Shown piece after piece: positions 19,679 through 30,100 of a stretch of 64,000 bases of DNA. The position numbers were made by a program, and so were the translations under genes. The stretch lies in contig NZ_CP077107.1 of NCBI RefSeq assembly GCF_019263745.1, positions 2,108,001 to 2,172,000 on the forward strand. Direction: 5' to 3'. Within the stretch, counting starts at the first letter, position 1. The number at the start of each line of letters is the position of its first letter. Below the pieces are notes generated by a model. It was given only the letters and a program-made list of their open reading frames with translations. It was not told the DNA's origin and searched no databases. This stretch comes from Methanospirillum hungatei. GTDB taxonomy: Archaea > Halobacteriota > Methanomicrobia > Methanomicrobiales > Methanospirillaceae.

Positions 19679-22600
19679 TTATATTCCGATAGCCGCGAGA
19701 TCTCCTTCTTCATTCATGTAAATCCAATATCCATATCCAGGATACAGAACATTCGCATTACTCTCTGGAACGTTCATTATCGTGCTCTGGTACCGTTGTG
19801 TAGAGGAATCAAACCCTATCACATATACCCACTGATCCTTTACAGAAAGGAGTGCGTTCTGTGCTGGTACGGTGTTCAAGCTGGTCACACCAAAGGTATT
19901 CCATCCTTTCACAAGTTTCCTGGTTGGTGGGATCTGCAGAGCATCACCGGCAAAGTAGAGGTATACTGCATCTTTCTTGGTTGAATAAATCCAGACTGCA
20001 TCAAGCGGATTGATAACTGTCGTAGCACTGACTGTATTCCAGGATTTTGTCCGTGGATTGTAGGCGAATATACTATGTCCACCGACATCGACATGTCCAA
20101 AGAGGGTTTTTGCGTTATTTTGACCGTCAGCGAGCATCTTGGGAACCGAGATAAAGTTCCATCCCTGGTTCAGACTGACCTGTGCCTCAGGCGGGCTGAT
20201 AATTCCTGCGGTAATCAGATTTTGTTTCACAGCAGTCTTGGTCTGTCCGTTCCACAGGGTGGTCATAAGTCCTACTGAGTAGACTCCGTTTTGGGAATAG
20301 ACATGGCTTGGATTCCTCTCAGTAGAGGTTGTTCCGTCACCAAAATCCCAATACCATGATTTCGGACTTCCTGATGACTTATCTGTAAATTTAACCGTGA
20401 GTGGAATTGTCCCCTGGGTCGGGGTTGCAGTAAAGTCTGCTGCACTGGAGGGTTTTGAAATGAAATTGATATTTTTCAGAACTTTTAATCCACTTACAAC
20501 CAATTGCGTCTGATCCCCTTCTGCACCGGACGCTGTCTGGAACCGAATGGTCTTCCCAATATCTGCATTGGTTATAGGAACTTCAAGGAATGGACCGTAT
20601 TCAGAGCCATATGATCCTACTGTAAGAGTTGTAATCTGGCCCCTGATCTGATTATCAATGAGAGCATAGATGGTGTTTCCTGCAGCCATTGGACGGCTAT
20701 CAAGGTTTGCTCGTCCCCAGAATGAGTATTTTGTCTGGGCTGATACCGTGAAGGTAAGGTCCAGTTTTTTCTGGATTTTCTGGGCACTTGCAGCAGAAAC
20801 ATCTGCAGATGCGATGATCAGATCACCCTGCTGGACTGAAAGTGTAACCTGCTGGGCTGCATTATAGGTTGCACCATTATACAGAGCGGTAAATGAGAGA
20901 TATTTCCCATTATCGGTCTGGTACACAGGTACATTCAGAGAATTATACTGACCGGATGATGTGATTGTTATCTGACTTCTGACCTGGTTATCAATGACTG
21001 CAGAAATCACTGTTCCTGCCGGAGCATATTGACCGTCGAGCAGAACAGATCCACTAAAACTATAAATTGTCTGAGCTGGTGACGTTCCGAATGTCAGATC
21101 AAACCATCCACCAACCTGTTGGCCGACACTGATACTCTGAGCAGCCTGAAGAGTTGTTCCTCCTGAATTTGCTGTAAATATTATTGTTTTTCCGATGTCG
21201 TTCTGGTTAACCGGGATGGAAAGGCTGGTGTATGATCCTGCATTCGTAACAGTTACCTGTCCTCTGATTTGAGAATCTATTGATGCCGTAATTACCGTTC
21301 CAATAGGTGCAGGAGCACTATTCATCATAAGATTCCCGGATAGGGTGTAAGTCTGAACAGGCGGGACACTGGACGCGGTAAGGTCTAGTCTCATGACCCC
21401 GCCTGATCCCACAGTCAGGGTCTGATCAGCCTGATAATCATTCAATCTGAATGAGATTGTTTTTCCGGTATCTGCATTGGTTACTGGAATTTCAAGGAAC
21501 GGCCCATAGGATGAGCCATACTGGCCAGTCTGCTGCACGGTAGTTGTTGCCCTGACAACTCCGTCAATAAGAGCACTTACTACGGTTCCGGCCGGAGCTC
21601 CGGAGCCACTCATTGAAGCTGATCCATAGAGTTGGTATTTACCTGTTCCAACAGATTGAGAAAAGGTATACAGGAAGATATTCGAGTTACCTGTACGGTA
21701 ATCCTGCCAGACAAGATGATTTCCATAGATTGACGGACTCTTCTGATCTCCCTGGTTTGTTGTAATCTGGTAAATGTATCCGGTAATCAGGTCAAGCAGG
21801 TAGATGTCTGCATTTCCATTCCGGTAATCCTCCCACACGACCAGTGGTCCTGAAACATCCGGATTTACCGCCTTATACTTCGCTTCGGTTAATTGATACT
21901 CCTGGAATGTATCCAGAGTCATTGCAAAAACGTCAGAGATACCATTCCGATCATCTTCCCATACAACAATCTTTCCACTTATACGCGGGTTTCTCTGATT
22001 ATATGGATTATTAGTCAGCTGGTACTCTTTCCCTGCTGCGATATCGTACAGGTAAATATCTGCATTTCCATTTCTCCAGTCTTCCCAGATGATGTAAGAA
22101 CCAGAGATATCCGGCTTTTTCTGTTCTGCTAGATCCTTTGTTACAGCCTGACTTGTTCCCGAGTTGAGATCAGCCATGTAAATGTCTGAATTCCCCTTTC
22201 TCCAGTCTTGCCAGGCGATATATCTTCCAGATACAACTGGCTGATTCTGATTTGCTGTAGAGGATGATATCGGGGCAGCAGTGTCAGTCTGCAGGTCGTA
22301 CCCGTTAATGTTTGTGACCTGGTTTGTTCCTGCTCCTGCCTGTTCATACACTACAATTCTGCCAGATATATCAGGGTAACTCTGGTGAAGTTTGCCAGGA
22401 TAAACCGGGTATAATCCACCTGACTGAATGTCATACAGGCTGATACTGGATACTCCTGAGCTCCACTCCTCAAATACAACCCTTCCATCGGCAACCCGAG
22501 GATTTACATGATTCAGGTTACCGAATGTGATCTGCTTCTCAGATCCCCCACACGATTCTGAGGAGAGATCAAATCTGGTGGTATCTACCGTTACTTCATT

Positions 22601-22807
22601 TGCAACGGTATATTCATCTGGATTTTCTGAAACTGCAAGAATTGCAATTCCACTTGAAGCACTCACCGGGGTACTAAATGATATATTCCCCGCTTGAATT
22701 TCTTCTCCTGATCCTCCAGAAGGAGAAAACACAACCTCTTGTGCAGTGACCCCACCACAAAGAAGAATGAGCAGAATAATTGGTACATATGTCCATATCT
22801 TCATCAT
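19679..22807 (-). CDS. Secreted propeller + four beta-domain + PKD surface protein with conserved C-terminal module
   Basis: About 1042 aa from the ATG at 22807, which follows a GGGAGGCG Shine-Dalgarno; an ATG 12 nt upstream is unlikely. Signal peptide WTYVPIILLILLCGGVTAQ. Seven propeller repeats follow (for example YIIWEDWRNGNADIYLYDI, IVVWEDDRNGISDVFAMTL). Four repeats come next with the pattern APAGTVI.A.IDNQ.R.Q.T...G.Y and ADIGKTIRF, then one PKD domain (WYWDFGDG), and the ~165-residue C-terminal module (WNFISVPKMLADG to EGDLAAIGI). It has the same architecture as the following gene with one more beta-domain and two fewer PKDs. It is probably the first gene of the three-gene surface block. 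Confidence 0.9.
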   Translation of the reverse strand: MMKIWTYVPIILLILLCGGVTAQEVVFSPSGGSGEEIQAGNISFSTPVSASSGIAILAVSENPDEYTVANEVTVDTTRFDLSSESCGGSEKQITFGNLNHVNPRVADGRVVFEEWSSGVSSISLYDIQSGGLYPVYPGKLHQSYPDISGRIVVYEQAGAGTNQVTNINGYDLQTDTAAPISSSTANQNQPVVSGRYIAWQDWRKGNSDIYMADLNSGTSQAVTKDLAEQKKPDISGSYIIWEDWRNGNADIYLYDIAAGKEYQLTNNPYNQRNPRISGKIVVWEDDRNGISDVFAMTLDTFQEYQLTEAKYKAVNPDVSGPLVVWEDYRNGNADIYLLDLITGYIYQITTNQGDQKSPSIYGNHLVWQDYRTGNSNIFLYTFSQSVGTGKYQLYGSASMSGSGAPAGTVVSALIDGVVRATTTVQQTGQYGSSYGPFLEIPVTNADTGKTISFRLNDYQADQTLTVGSGGVMRLDLTASSVPPVQTYTLSGNLMMNSAPAPIGTVITASIDSQIRGQVTVTNAGSYTSLSIPVNQNDIGKTIIFTANSGGTTLQAAQSISVGQQVGGWFDLTFGTSPAQTIYSFSGSVLLDGQYAPAGTVISAVIDNQVRSQITITSSGQYNSLNVPVYQTDNGKYLSFTALYNGATYNAAQQVTLSVQQGDLIIASADVSAASAQKIQKKLDLTFTVSAQTKYSFWGRANLDSRPMAAGNTIYALIDNQIRGQITTLTVGSYGSEYGPFLEVPITNADIGKTIRFQTASGAEGDQTQLVVSGLKVLKNINFISKPSSAADFTATPTQGTIPLTVKFTDKSSGSPKSWYWDFGDGTTSTERNPSHVYSQNGVYSVGLMTTLWNGQTKTAVKQNLITAGIISPPEAQVSLNQGWNFISVPKMLADGQNNAKTLFGHVDVGGHSIFAYNPRTKSWNTVSATTVINPLDAVWIYSTKKDAVYLYFAGDALQIPPTRKLVKGWNTFGVTSLNTVPAQNALLSVKDQWVYVIGFDSSTQRYQSTIMNVPESNANVLYPGYGYWIYMNEEGDLAAIGI

Positions 22808-23191
22808 TACGCCTCCCATCCGCAGGTCCGCCTGATTGTTCAGGTGATCCCTCTCACATGATATATGTGCTAATCTGTACGCTTAGCCCTATTAAATACT
22901 ATCATTTTCAAACCAGGCTTTGATTATGCCCCTGACCGGAAAACAAGGCATAATTTTCTTATTAATGAATTGTATCAATATATTGTATTCGATAAATCCT
23001 TAGCGCGCCGGATTTCTCTGAGTCGGTCTTAATTATCTTTTATGCGCGAAATGTGATCACCTGGGAGAAGTCATTTCATCCGGATGATACCATCATTATG
23101 GTTTAGAGAAAGATAGCTGTACAGACTGGTGTGACTACCGGTACATTTCCTGATGGTTTAGGAAATCCTGGTCTTTCATATGGAGTGATAC
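22808..23191. other. Intergenic region between divergent surface gene and ubiX
   Basis: 384 bp without a credible gene. It must hold the promoters of both divergent transcripts. An AT-rich stretch at 22888-22905 is a possible TATA box for the minus-strand surface gene. A short inverted repeat CACAT-GATAT-ATGTG lies at 22855-22869. The ubiX start is preceded by GGAG at a normal spacing. Confidence 0.45.
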
Positions 23192-23743
23192 ATGAATCCA
23201 AGGATAGTAGTTGGAGTTTCGGGGGCATCCGGAATGCTCTATGCCAGGCGGTTGCTTGATCATCTGGCTGGAAAAGCTGAGGTACATGTCATTATATCTC
23301 CAGTTGCCCAGGAGATTGCTCATCATGAGCAGATCGTTTTTGACGATCCGGATATTATTATTCATGCTCCTGAAAACCTGGCTTCACAGGTTGCCAGTGG
23401 ATCATTTATTCACCATGGTATGGTGATTGCACCATGTAGTATGAAGACATTGTCTGCAGTGGCCCATGGTTTTACTCCAAACCTGCTTACGCGGGCAGCT
23501 GATGTAACCCTGAAAGAGCGGCGGCCATGCATTCTCCTTCTTCGGGAAAATCCCCTCTCAAGGATTCATATAGAAAATATGCTCCGTGCCCACGATGCAG
23601 GAGCCCTCATTATGACTGCAAGTCCCCCATTTTATCACCGACCGGATACCATCACCAGTCTTGTAGATGCAGTAGTTGCACGAATACTTGACCACCTGGA
23701 GATTGCCCACTCAATTGGTGGCCGATGGAGTGGTTACGAATGA
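23192..23743 (+). CDS. ubiX: UbiX-type flavin prenyltransferase
   Basis: A 183-aa flavoprotein of normal UbiX length. It starts IVVGVSGASGMLYARRLLDHL (flavin phosphate-binding loop) and contains IAPCSMKTLSAVAHGF and later RAHDAGALIMTASPPFYHRP, both diagnostic. UbiX joins a dimethylallyl group to FMN to make prenyl-FMN, the cofactor of UbiD-type decarboxylases. The next gene is exactly such a decarboxylase and overlaps it by 4 nt, so enzyme and cofactor supply are translationally coupled. Confidence 0.94.
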   Translation: MNPRIVVGVSGASGMLYARRLLDHLAGKAEVHVIISPVAQEIAHHEQIVFDDPDIIIHAPENLASQVASGSFIHHGMVIAPCSMKTLSAVAHGFTPNLLTRAADVTLKERRPCILLLRENPLSRIHIENMLRAHDAGALIMTASPPFYHRPDTITSLVDAVVARILDHLEIAHSIGGRWSGYE

Positions 23744-24981
23744 GGAATTTTATTGAACAGATGAGAAGTCAGGGTCTTGTGACTGATGTGCATGAACCTG
23801 TCTCCTCCCGCTTTGATGCTCCGAAACGAGCATTTAGTACTGATAAATTGTTATTTTTTCATAATCTGGACGGAAAAAAAGCAGTAATGAACCTTGTTGC
23901 ATCCAGAGAAGCCCTGGCAGTAGCACTCGGGGTACCCTCTGGGGAACTGGTTCCAAAACTAGCAAAATGCCGGTATAATGGCACCTTAAAAGATGCCGGA
24001 ACACTCCCTCTCCGGCCGGTAAATCTTGATGAAATCCCAATAATGGAAAATTATCCAAAGGAGGGGGGCAGGTACCTGAACTCAGGAGTTGTATTTTCCC
24101 GCTATGAAGGGATTGAGAATGCTTCGGTTCACCGGATGCTTAAAGCAGGAAAAGATCGTCTTGTGGCACGATTGGTTGAGGGCAGGCATACACACACCCT
24201 TCATAAAAAAGCCCTCGCTCAGGGAGAGCGACTGCCGGTTGCAGTCGTAATAGGAATGCACCCGCTTGTCCTCTTTGCCAGCTGCAGCAGGGTTCCCGAG
24301 AGTATGGAACTCCCCTTTGCAGCTGAATTGCTCGGAGGAGAAATTCCGGTATACACACTCCCGAATGGTGTCAGGGTTCCAGATGCAGAGATTATTCTTG
24401 AAGGGTATATTGGAAGTGAAACTGCTGTTGAGGGACCGTATGTAGATATTACCAGAACCTATGATCCTGAACGGATTCAACCGGTTATAGAACTTACTGG
24501 CATGTATACCAAGCCGGATTTTATTTACCACGGCCTGGTAAATGCCGGTGATGAACACAAACTTCTGATGGGAGCTCCATACGAACCACTCATTTACCGT
24601 TCAGTAGCCCAGGTAACCGGGGTTACTGATGTTGTTCTGACAAAAGGAGGATGTGGGTATCTCCATGGGGTAGTCCAGATACGAAAACGGACCGAAGGAG
24701 ATGGTAAAAATGCCATTATGGCCGCATTCGCTGCTCACACCTCATTAAAACACGTTGTCATCGTTGACGAAGATATTGATCCGGCGAATCTTTCTGATGT
24801 TGAATTTGCAATTGCAACCAGGGTTCGGGCAGACCGGGATACCCTCATCATCCCTGGTGTCAGAGGTTCATCTCTTGATCCATCCCGGATTGGCGACGGT
24901 CTGAATGTCAAGATGGGTATAGACGCAACAATGGAGCTTGGAAAGGAAGGAGAATTCGTCCGGGCAGTCTGGGAGGACTGA
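23740..24981 (+). CDS. UbiD-family decarboxylase, probable anhydromevalonate-phosphate decarboxylase
   Basis: 413 aa from the ATG at 23740, which overlaps the ubiX stop as ATGA; a start at 23725 is less likely. UbiD features seen: ENYPKEGGRYLNSGVVFSR, VVIGMHPLVLFASCSRVP, GPYVDITRTYDPERIQPV (Arg/Glu catalytic region) and the C-terminal VGxDAT-like MGIDATMELGKEG. UbiD enzymes use prenyl-FMN for reversible decarboxylation. In most archaea one UbiD homologue decarboxylates trans-anhydromevalonate 5-phosphate to isopentenyl phosphate in the modified mevalonate pathway, following an aconitase-X dehydratase. The neighbouring aconitase-X gene makes that role the best inference; sequence alone does not fix the substrate. 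Confidence 0.88.
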   Translation: MRNFIEQMRSQGLVTDVHEPVSSRFDAPKRAFSTDKLLFFHNLDGKKAVMNLVASREALAVALGVPSGELVPKLAKCRYNGTLKDAGTLPLRPVNLDEIPIMENYPKEGGRYLNSGVVFSRYEGIENASVHRMLKAGKDRLVARLVEGRHTHTLHKKALAQGERLPVAVVIGMHPLVLFASCSRVPESMELPFAAELLGGEIPVYTLPNGVRVPDAEIILEGYIGSETAVEGPYVDITRTYDPERIQPVIELTGMYTKPDFIYHGLVNAGDEHKLLMGAPYEPLIYRSVAQVTGVTDVVLTKGGCGYLHGVVQIRKRTEGDGKNAIMAAFAAHTSLKHVVIVDEDIDPANLSDVEFAIATRVRADRDTLIIPGVRGSSLDPSRIGDGLNVKMGIDATMELGKEGEFVRAVWED

Positions 24982-24986
24982 GATCT

Positions 24987-26180
24987 GTGCATCTAACACA
25001 CGAGGAAGAAGCAGTTCTGAATGGGGAAGAAGGCGAGACAAAACAGCAGCTCATGGAGATCCTGGTCGGTGTCGGGAAGGTATTCGGTGCCGATGAAATG
25101 GTTCAAATCAGAAGTGCCCAGGTTTCAGGTGCTTCGTATAAAACAATTGGTGAATGGGGACTTAAGTGGCTTTTAAGTCTGGATGCCAGGGCATGTGTGC
25201 CGTCTGTTCTCAATCCTGTTGGAATGGACCGGATACGATGGGAAGAGATGGACATTGATCCTGAGTTTGCAAAAAAACAGCTTGCCGTTATCTCTGCATA
25301 TGAACGACTCGGGATCAGCCTTGAATGCACCTGTACTCCTTATTACCTGAATATTACTGAATATGGGGATCATCTTGCCTGGTCTGAATCATCAGCGGTC
25401 AGTTATGCAAATTCTGTTATCGGAGCCAGAACAAACCGTGAAGGTGGACCTTCAGCCCTTGCAGCGGCGATAATTGGAAAAACTCCAAGATATGGTTTAC
25501 ACCTCGTGGAGAACCGGAAACCAGAACTATACTTCAGGGTTGAAGGCGAGCCCCAACAGGCTGATGCATCATGGTATGGGGCTCTCGGGTACATTGCAGG
25601 AAAAATTTCGGGCAACCGTATACCTCTCTTTTCCGGCATTCGGCCTGGAAGAGACCAGTTGAAAAACCTTGGAGCAGCAATGGCAGCGACCGGAGCGGTT
25701 GCCTTGTACCACGTTCAGGGAATTACTCCTGAAGCCCGCGTGTTCTCATTTGATACATCCGGCCTGGAAGAAGTGGTTATTGAAGCAAATGAAGTATCAG
25801 ATCTGTTTACTGATGAAATTCCGGATGCAGTAGCCATTGGATGCCCTCATTGTTCTCCGGAAGAACTAAGCTTTCTGGCATCACTCCTTGAAGGTCAGAA
25901 GATTACCATACCAGTGTACATATTTGCAGCACGAAATATCATAAACCGGGAACAGGAGTCTGTCAGAATCATCGAGCGGTCTGGAGCCCGGGTATTTGCA
26001 GATACCTGTATGGTGGTATCACCAGCCCTTGAACAATATTCCCGGATCATGGTCAATAGCGGAAAAGCACTCTCATATGTTCCAACAATGTGTGGAGCAG
26101 AGGCGATGATCGGCTCAACCAGGGATTGTATTGAGAAAGCCTGTAATCCTCAGAACATGAGGCAGGATAGTTTAACGTAG
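24987..26180 (+). CDS. Aconitase-X large subunit, probable phosphomevalonate dehydratase
   Basis: A 397-aa protein of the aconitase-X catalytic family (former DUF521). The start is a GTG 10 nt after GGGAGG, located in the end of the UbiD gene. Likely Fe-S cysteines are seen in LECTCTPYYLN, IGCPHCSPEEL and FADTCMVVSPALE, with the nearby GARTNREGGPSALAAAIIGKTPRYG signature. In archaea this subunit and a small DUF126 subunit dehydrate mevalonate 5-phosphate to trans-anhydromevalonate 5-phosphate. The small subunit is not in the window, so it must be encoded elsewhere. It lies 5 nt after the decarboxylase that would act on its product, which strongly supports a role in isoprenoid lipid precursor synthesis. 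Confidence 0.88.
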   Translation: MHLTHEEEAVLNGEEGETKQQLMEILVGVGKVFGADEMVQIRSAQVSGASYKTIGEWGLKWLLSLDARACVPSVLNPVGMDRIRWEEMDIDPEFAKKQLAVISAYERLGISLECTCTPYYLNITEYGDHLAWSESSAVSYANSVIGARTNREGGPSALAAAIIGKTPRYGLHLVENRKPELYFRVEGEPQQADASWYGALGYIAGKISGNRIPLFSGIRPGRDQLKNLGAAMAATGAVALYHVQGITPEARVFSFDTSGLEEVVIEANEVSDLFTDEIPDAVAIGCPHCSPEELSFLASLLEGQKITIPVYIFAARNIINREQESVRIIERSGARVFADTCMVVSPALEQYSRIMVNSGKALSYVPTMCGAEAMIGSTRDCIEKACNPQNMRQDSLT

Positions 26181-26206
26181 TAGTATCCTGATACTGAATA
26201 ATATCG

Positions 26207-27106
26207 ATGCCGAATCCTGGTGAGTCATATTACGAGGTTTTAAATGTCAGACGGGATGCCTCTCCCGAAGAAATTACGGCATCGTATAGAAAACTGGCGA
26301 AAGTTCTTCATCCTGATGTTTGTGGAAGCCCTGAAGCTGAGGAACTATTTAAAGTGGTTAATGAAGCCTATCAGGTCTTAAAAGATCCAAAAAAACGGGA
26401 AGATTATGATGTTTCTCTGATGGCCGCTGATGAATCTGATTATGGTAGATATTACAGCGGGGGGAGACGGTATCGTGATCCCAGGACCTGGTATTATACT
26501 CATCTTCATCAGTCATATCGTCCCCCGAAAACTTCACCAGAAATGGCAGCAGAAAAAGCAAAACGATCATCGATTCCCAGAATACTTCAGGTTCTCATAT
26601 TCTATACAACTCTTTTTATGGCAATTGTCATCCTTGTCCAACTCTTTCTTCTTCCGTGGATGAATGGAATGGCTGCAGCAGATGCCCGTAATCTCTTTGA
26701 AGAAGGAAACCGGTGGATGAATGAAGAGGAGTATCAAAAGGCTATTGAAAGTTATGAACAGGCAGTTGTGAAACTCCCCGGTTTTAATGAAGGATGGCGG
26801 GCAAAGGGTCTTGCTGAATTGAAAAAAGCTGATGAATTGTCTGAAAAAGGGCTGAAGGCTCAGGCTGAACCATATTACCGTTCAGGAGCCCAATCGCTTC
26901 TTCAGGCCTACCCTTCATTTCCTGAAGACGTTCAGGTGTTATCAGGCCTTGGTTTTTCGTTATACTCTACTGGTAAAAGTGAAGAAGCAGTCCCATATCT
27001 GAAGAAAAGTCTTGAGATACATCCAGGTAATCCAGAATTACGGACTCTCCTAACAAATGCTCTCCATGAGACCGGAATGCAGGAATCATATCTGAATCTA
27101 TCCTGA
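26207..27106 (+). CDS. Membrane-anchored J-domain protein with TPR repeats
   Basis: A 299-aa protein. The J domain occupies residues 7-67 with the essential HPD tripeptide (VLHPDVCGS) and the helix IV region YDVSLM. A Tyr/Arg-rich linker follows (about 80-110), then one membrane segment ([21 protein letters not shown], about 127-147), and then TPR-like helices ([13 protein letters not shown]-type repeats, about 160-295). Known: J domains stimulate DnaK/Hsp70 ATPase. Inferred: the TPRs lie on the opposite side of the membrane and bind an unknown partner. Between AcnX and polC, 26 and 31 nt from each, so it may be co-transcribed with them. Confidence 0.85.
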   Translation: MPNPGESYYEVLNVRRDASPEEITASYRKLAKVLHPDVCGSPEAEELFKVVNEAYQVLKDPKKREDYDVSLMAADESDYGRYYSGGRRYRDPRTWYYTHLHQSYRPPKTSPEMAAEKAKRSSIPRILQVLIFYTTLFMAIVILVQLFLLPWMNGMAAADARNLFEEGNRWMNEEEYQKAIESYEQAVVKLPGFNEGWRAKGLAELKKADELSEKGLKAQAEPYYRSGAQSLLQAYPSFPEDVQVLSGLGFSLYSTGKSEEAVPYLKKSLEIHPGNPELRTLLTNALHETGMQESYLNLS

Positions 27107-27137
27107 ATTCTGACTAAAAATTTATTATCATAATATC

Positions 27138-30100
27138 ATGACCGAAATTTCTCCCCACATGCAGGCATATTATGACCGGCTGAATGCAGGTCTTGCAAAA
27201 GCCATGGAAGTTGCACAGGCGGCAAGAAAGACCGGAATTGATCCAGAAACCCATGTGGAAATTCCAATAGCAAATGATCTTGCTGATCGGGTTGAAGCAC
27301 AGGTGGGTATCACCGGTGTTGCTACTAGAATCCGTGAGCTTGAAGCAGAAATGTCCCGAGAAGAAGCTGCTTTACATATTGGAGATGATTTCGCAGCGAA
27401 AAAGTTTGGAGAAACCAATAAGGAAGAGATTTTAGATCACGCCATCCGGACATCCATGGCACTTCTGACTGAAGGTGTTGTGTCAGCTCCTATAGAGGGA
27501 ATTGCCAAGGTTGCTATTAAAAAGAACGATGATGGCTCTGAATACCTTTCAATATACTATGCTGGGCCAATACGGAGTGCAGGAGGAACTGCTCAGGCTC
27601 TGTCAGTGCTTGTGGGCGATTATGTCAGAAACATTCTTGGTATTTCCAAATATAAGCCGCGGGAAGAGGAAATTGAACGATACATCGAAGAGATACGTCA
27701 ATATAACTCCATCATGAGTCTGCAGTATCTCCCATCCGAACGGGAGATGCGACTTATTATCAGCAACTGTCCGGTCTGTATCGATGGAGAACCTACCGAA
27801 AAAGAAGAGGTATCTGGTCACCGGAATCTGGAGCGAGTGGAAACCAACACGGTCAGGGGGGGTATGGCTCTCGTTATCGCAGAGGGTCTGGCATTAAAAG
27901 CTCCAAAAGTTCTGAAAAATGTTCGGAAGATGAAGATGGACGGATGGGACTGGCTGGAAGAGATGATTCAGCAGACTGCTGGAAGTTCATCATCCGACGA
28001 AAAAGAAGTTGGAATTCACCCGAAGGATAAATTCCTCAGAGATCTTATCGGAGGTAGACCGGTTTTTTCATATCCGATGAGAGAGGGCGGATTCAGACTG
28101 GTATATGGCCGATCCAGGAATACTGGTCTTGCTGCAGCCGGACTCCATCCAGCCACCCTTCATATTCTTGGTGATTTTCTGGCTGTCGGGACCCAGATGA
28201 AGATTGAACGACCAGGAAAAGCTGCGGGGATCTCTCCGGTTGACAGTATTCAGGGCCCTACGGTCAGACTCATTAATGGTGATGTCGTCAGGGTCCGGAA
28301 TGCAAAACTAGCAAGAGAACTCCAAAACCAGGTGAGTTCAATCATTGATGTTGGTGAAATCCTCATAAGTTACGGGGAGTTCATGGAAAATAACCATGTA
28401 CTTGTCCCTTCAGCATATTGTGAATCCTGGTGGCGATTAGAAGGAGGGACTACCCGTCCGGTAGATGAGGATGAGGCAATAGCACAATGCGAGTCCGGAC
28501 TTTATCTTCATCCTGACTTTTTATATCTCTGGGATGATCTCTCTTCATCAGAGATAAAAAGACTTGCAGAATATATTCATCAGGATGGGGCAATACAGGA
28601 TGATATCCTCTCTTTCCCTTTTGATCCGGAAATAAAGGAATTTCTTGAACGAGTTTTGTGTGAACATACCGTAAGGGAGTCTGTCATCCAAATCCATCCG
28701 AATCATATCTTTTGTCGGTGTCTTGGTCTTGATGCCACCCTCTCTCTGTCCTCTGCATGGGAGGGTAATCTTCCTGAATCAAGTCTGGATCTCGTTCAGT
28801 TTCTCTCTGGGATGAAGATGAGATCAAAAGCCGGAACCAGAATCGGGGGAAGGATGGGCAGACCGGGTAAGTCAAAACCACGTGAAATGAAACCTGCTCC
28901 ACATGTCCTTTTTCCGGTTGGAGAGGCAGGAGGGTCCCGACGGTCTGTGCAGGAAGCGTCAAAGTATGCGTACCAGGCTAATACCGAAGGAGGGAGCCTT
29001 CAACTTGAAATGGGTGTCCGTAGATGTCCGGCATGTAGAACTGAGACATGGCTGAACCGATGTTCTTGTGGGTCACATACTGAACCGGTTTTATCCTGTT
29101 CACGCTGTAACATAGAAATCCAGGGGACGGTTTGTCCCCAGTGTGGTATGGAACCGGTTTCAGTGAGACAGTATACGGTAAATGTCCGACAATTGTTTCA
29201 GCAGGCACTTGGAAATCTTGGAATCCGGGATCGGGATCTCGACCTGGTCAAAGGGGTTAAAGGACTTGTCTCCCGGAATAAACCCGTCGAATTGATTGAG
29301 AAAGGAATCCTCAGATCTTCTCATAACTTGTTTGTGTTCAAGGATGGTACGGTCAGGTTTGACATTATTGATATGCCCCTGACCCATTTCAGGCCGCGGG
29401 AAGTCGGGGTTTCTGTCGAACGATTGCGTGATCTGGGGTATGAAACCGATATCTATGGGGTCCCTCTTCAAAATCCTGACCAGGTTCTTGAGCTTCCGCC
29501 ACAGGATATCCTGGTTCCTGAAGGGTGTGGTGATTATCTCTATTCCTGTGCCTGTTTTATTGACGACCTTCTCTCCAAAGTATATGGGTTGCCTCCCTTT
29601 TATAATCTGGAAAAACGTCAGGATCTTGTTGGTCATCTCGTAATCGGACTTGCTCCCCATACCAGTGCCGGAGTCCTTGCTAGAATTGTTGGTTTTTCAA
29701 AGGCAAATGTGGGGTATGGGCATCCTTTTTTCCATGCAGCAAAACGGAGAAACTGCTTTCATGGAGATACACTTATTGAAGTCTATGAAGAGGGGATGCT
29801 CAAAGAGATACCCATCCGACGGTTTGTACTCGAACACCTTGATCTCTCACAGGCCGGGATTGACTGTATCGGAACCTTCTATGCCGATCCCTGCCGGCTT
29901 TCGTATGCCAGGAGTGTAGATACCGGAGGTATCCCCCATCTTCGAAAAGTAACATCAGTCTCGGTTCATAAATCTCCTGCGAATCTTATCCAGTTCACTA
30001 CTTCACGGGGAAAAAACCTGTTGGTCACCCCTGATCATGCAATGCTGGTCTGGGATGTTTCATACCTCAGGAAGATCCGGGCATTAGAGGTATCAATTGG

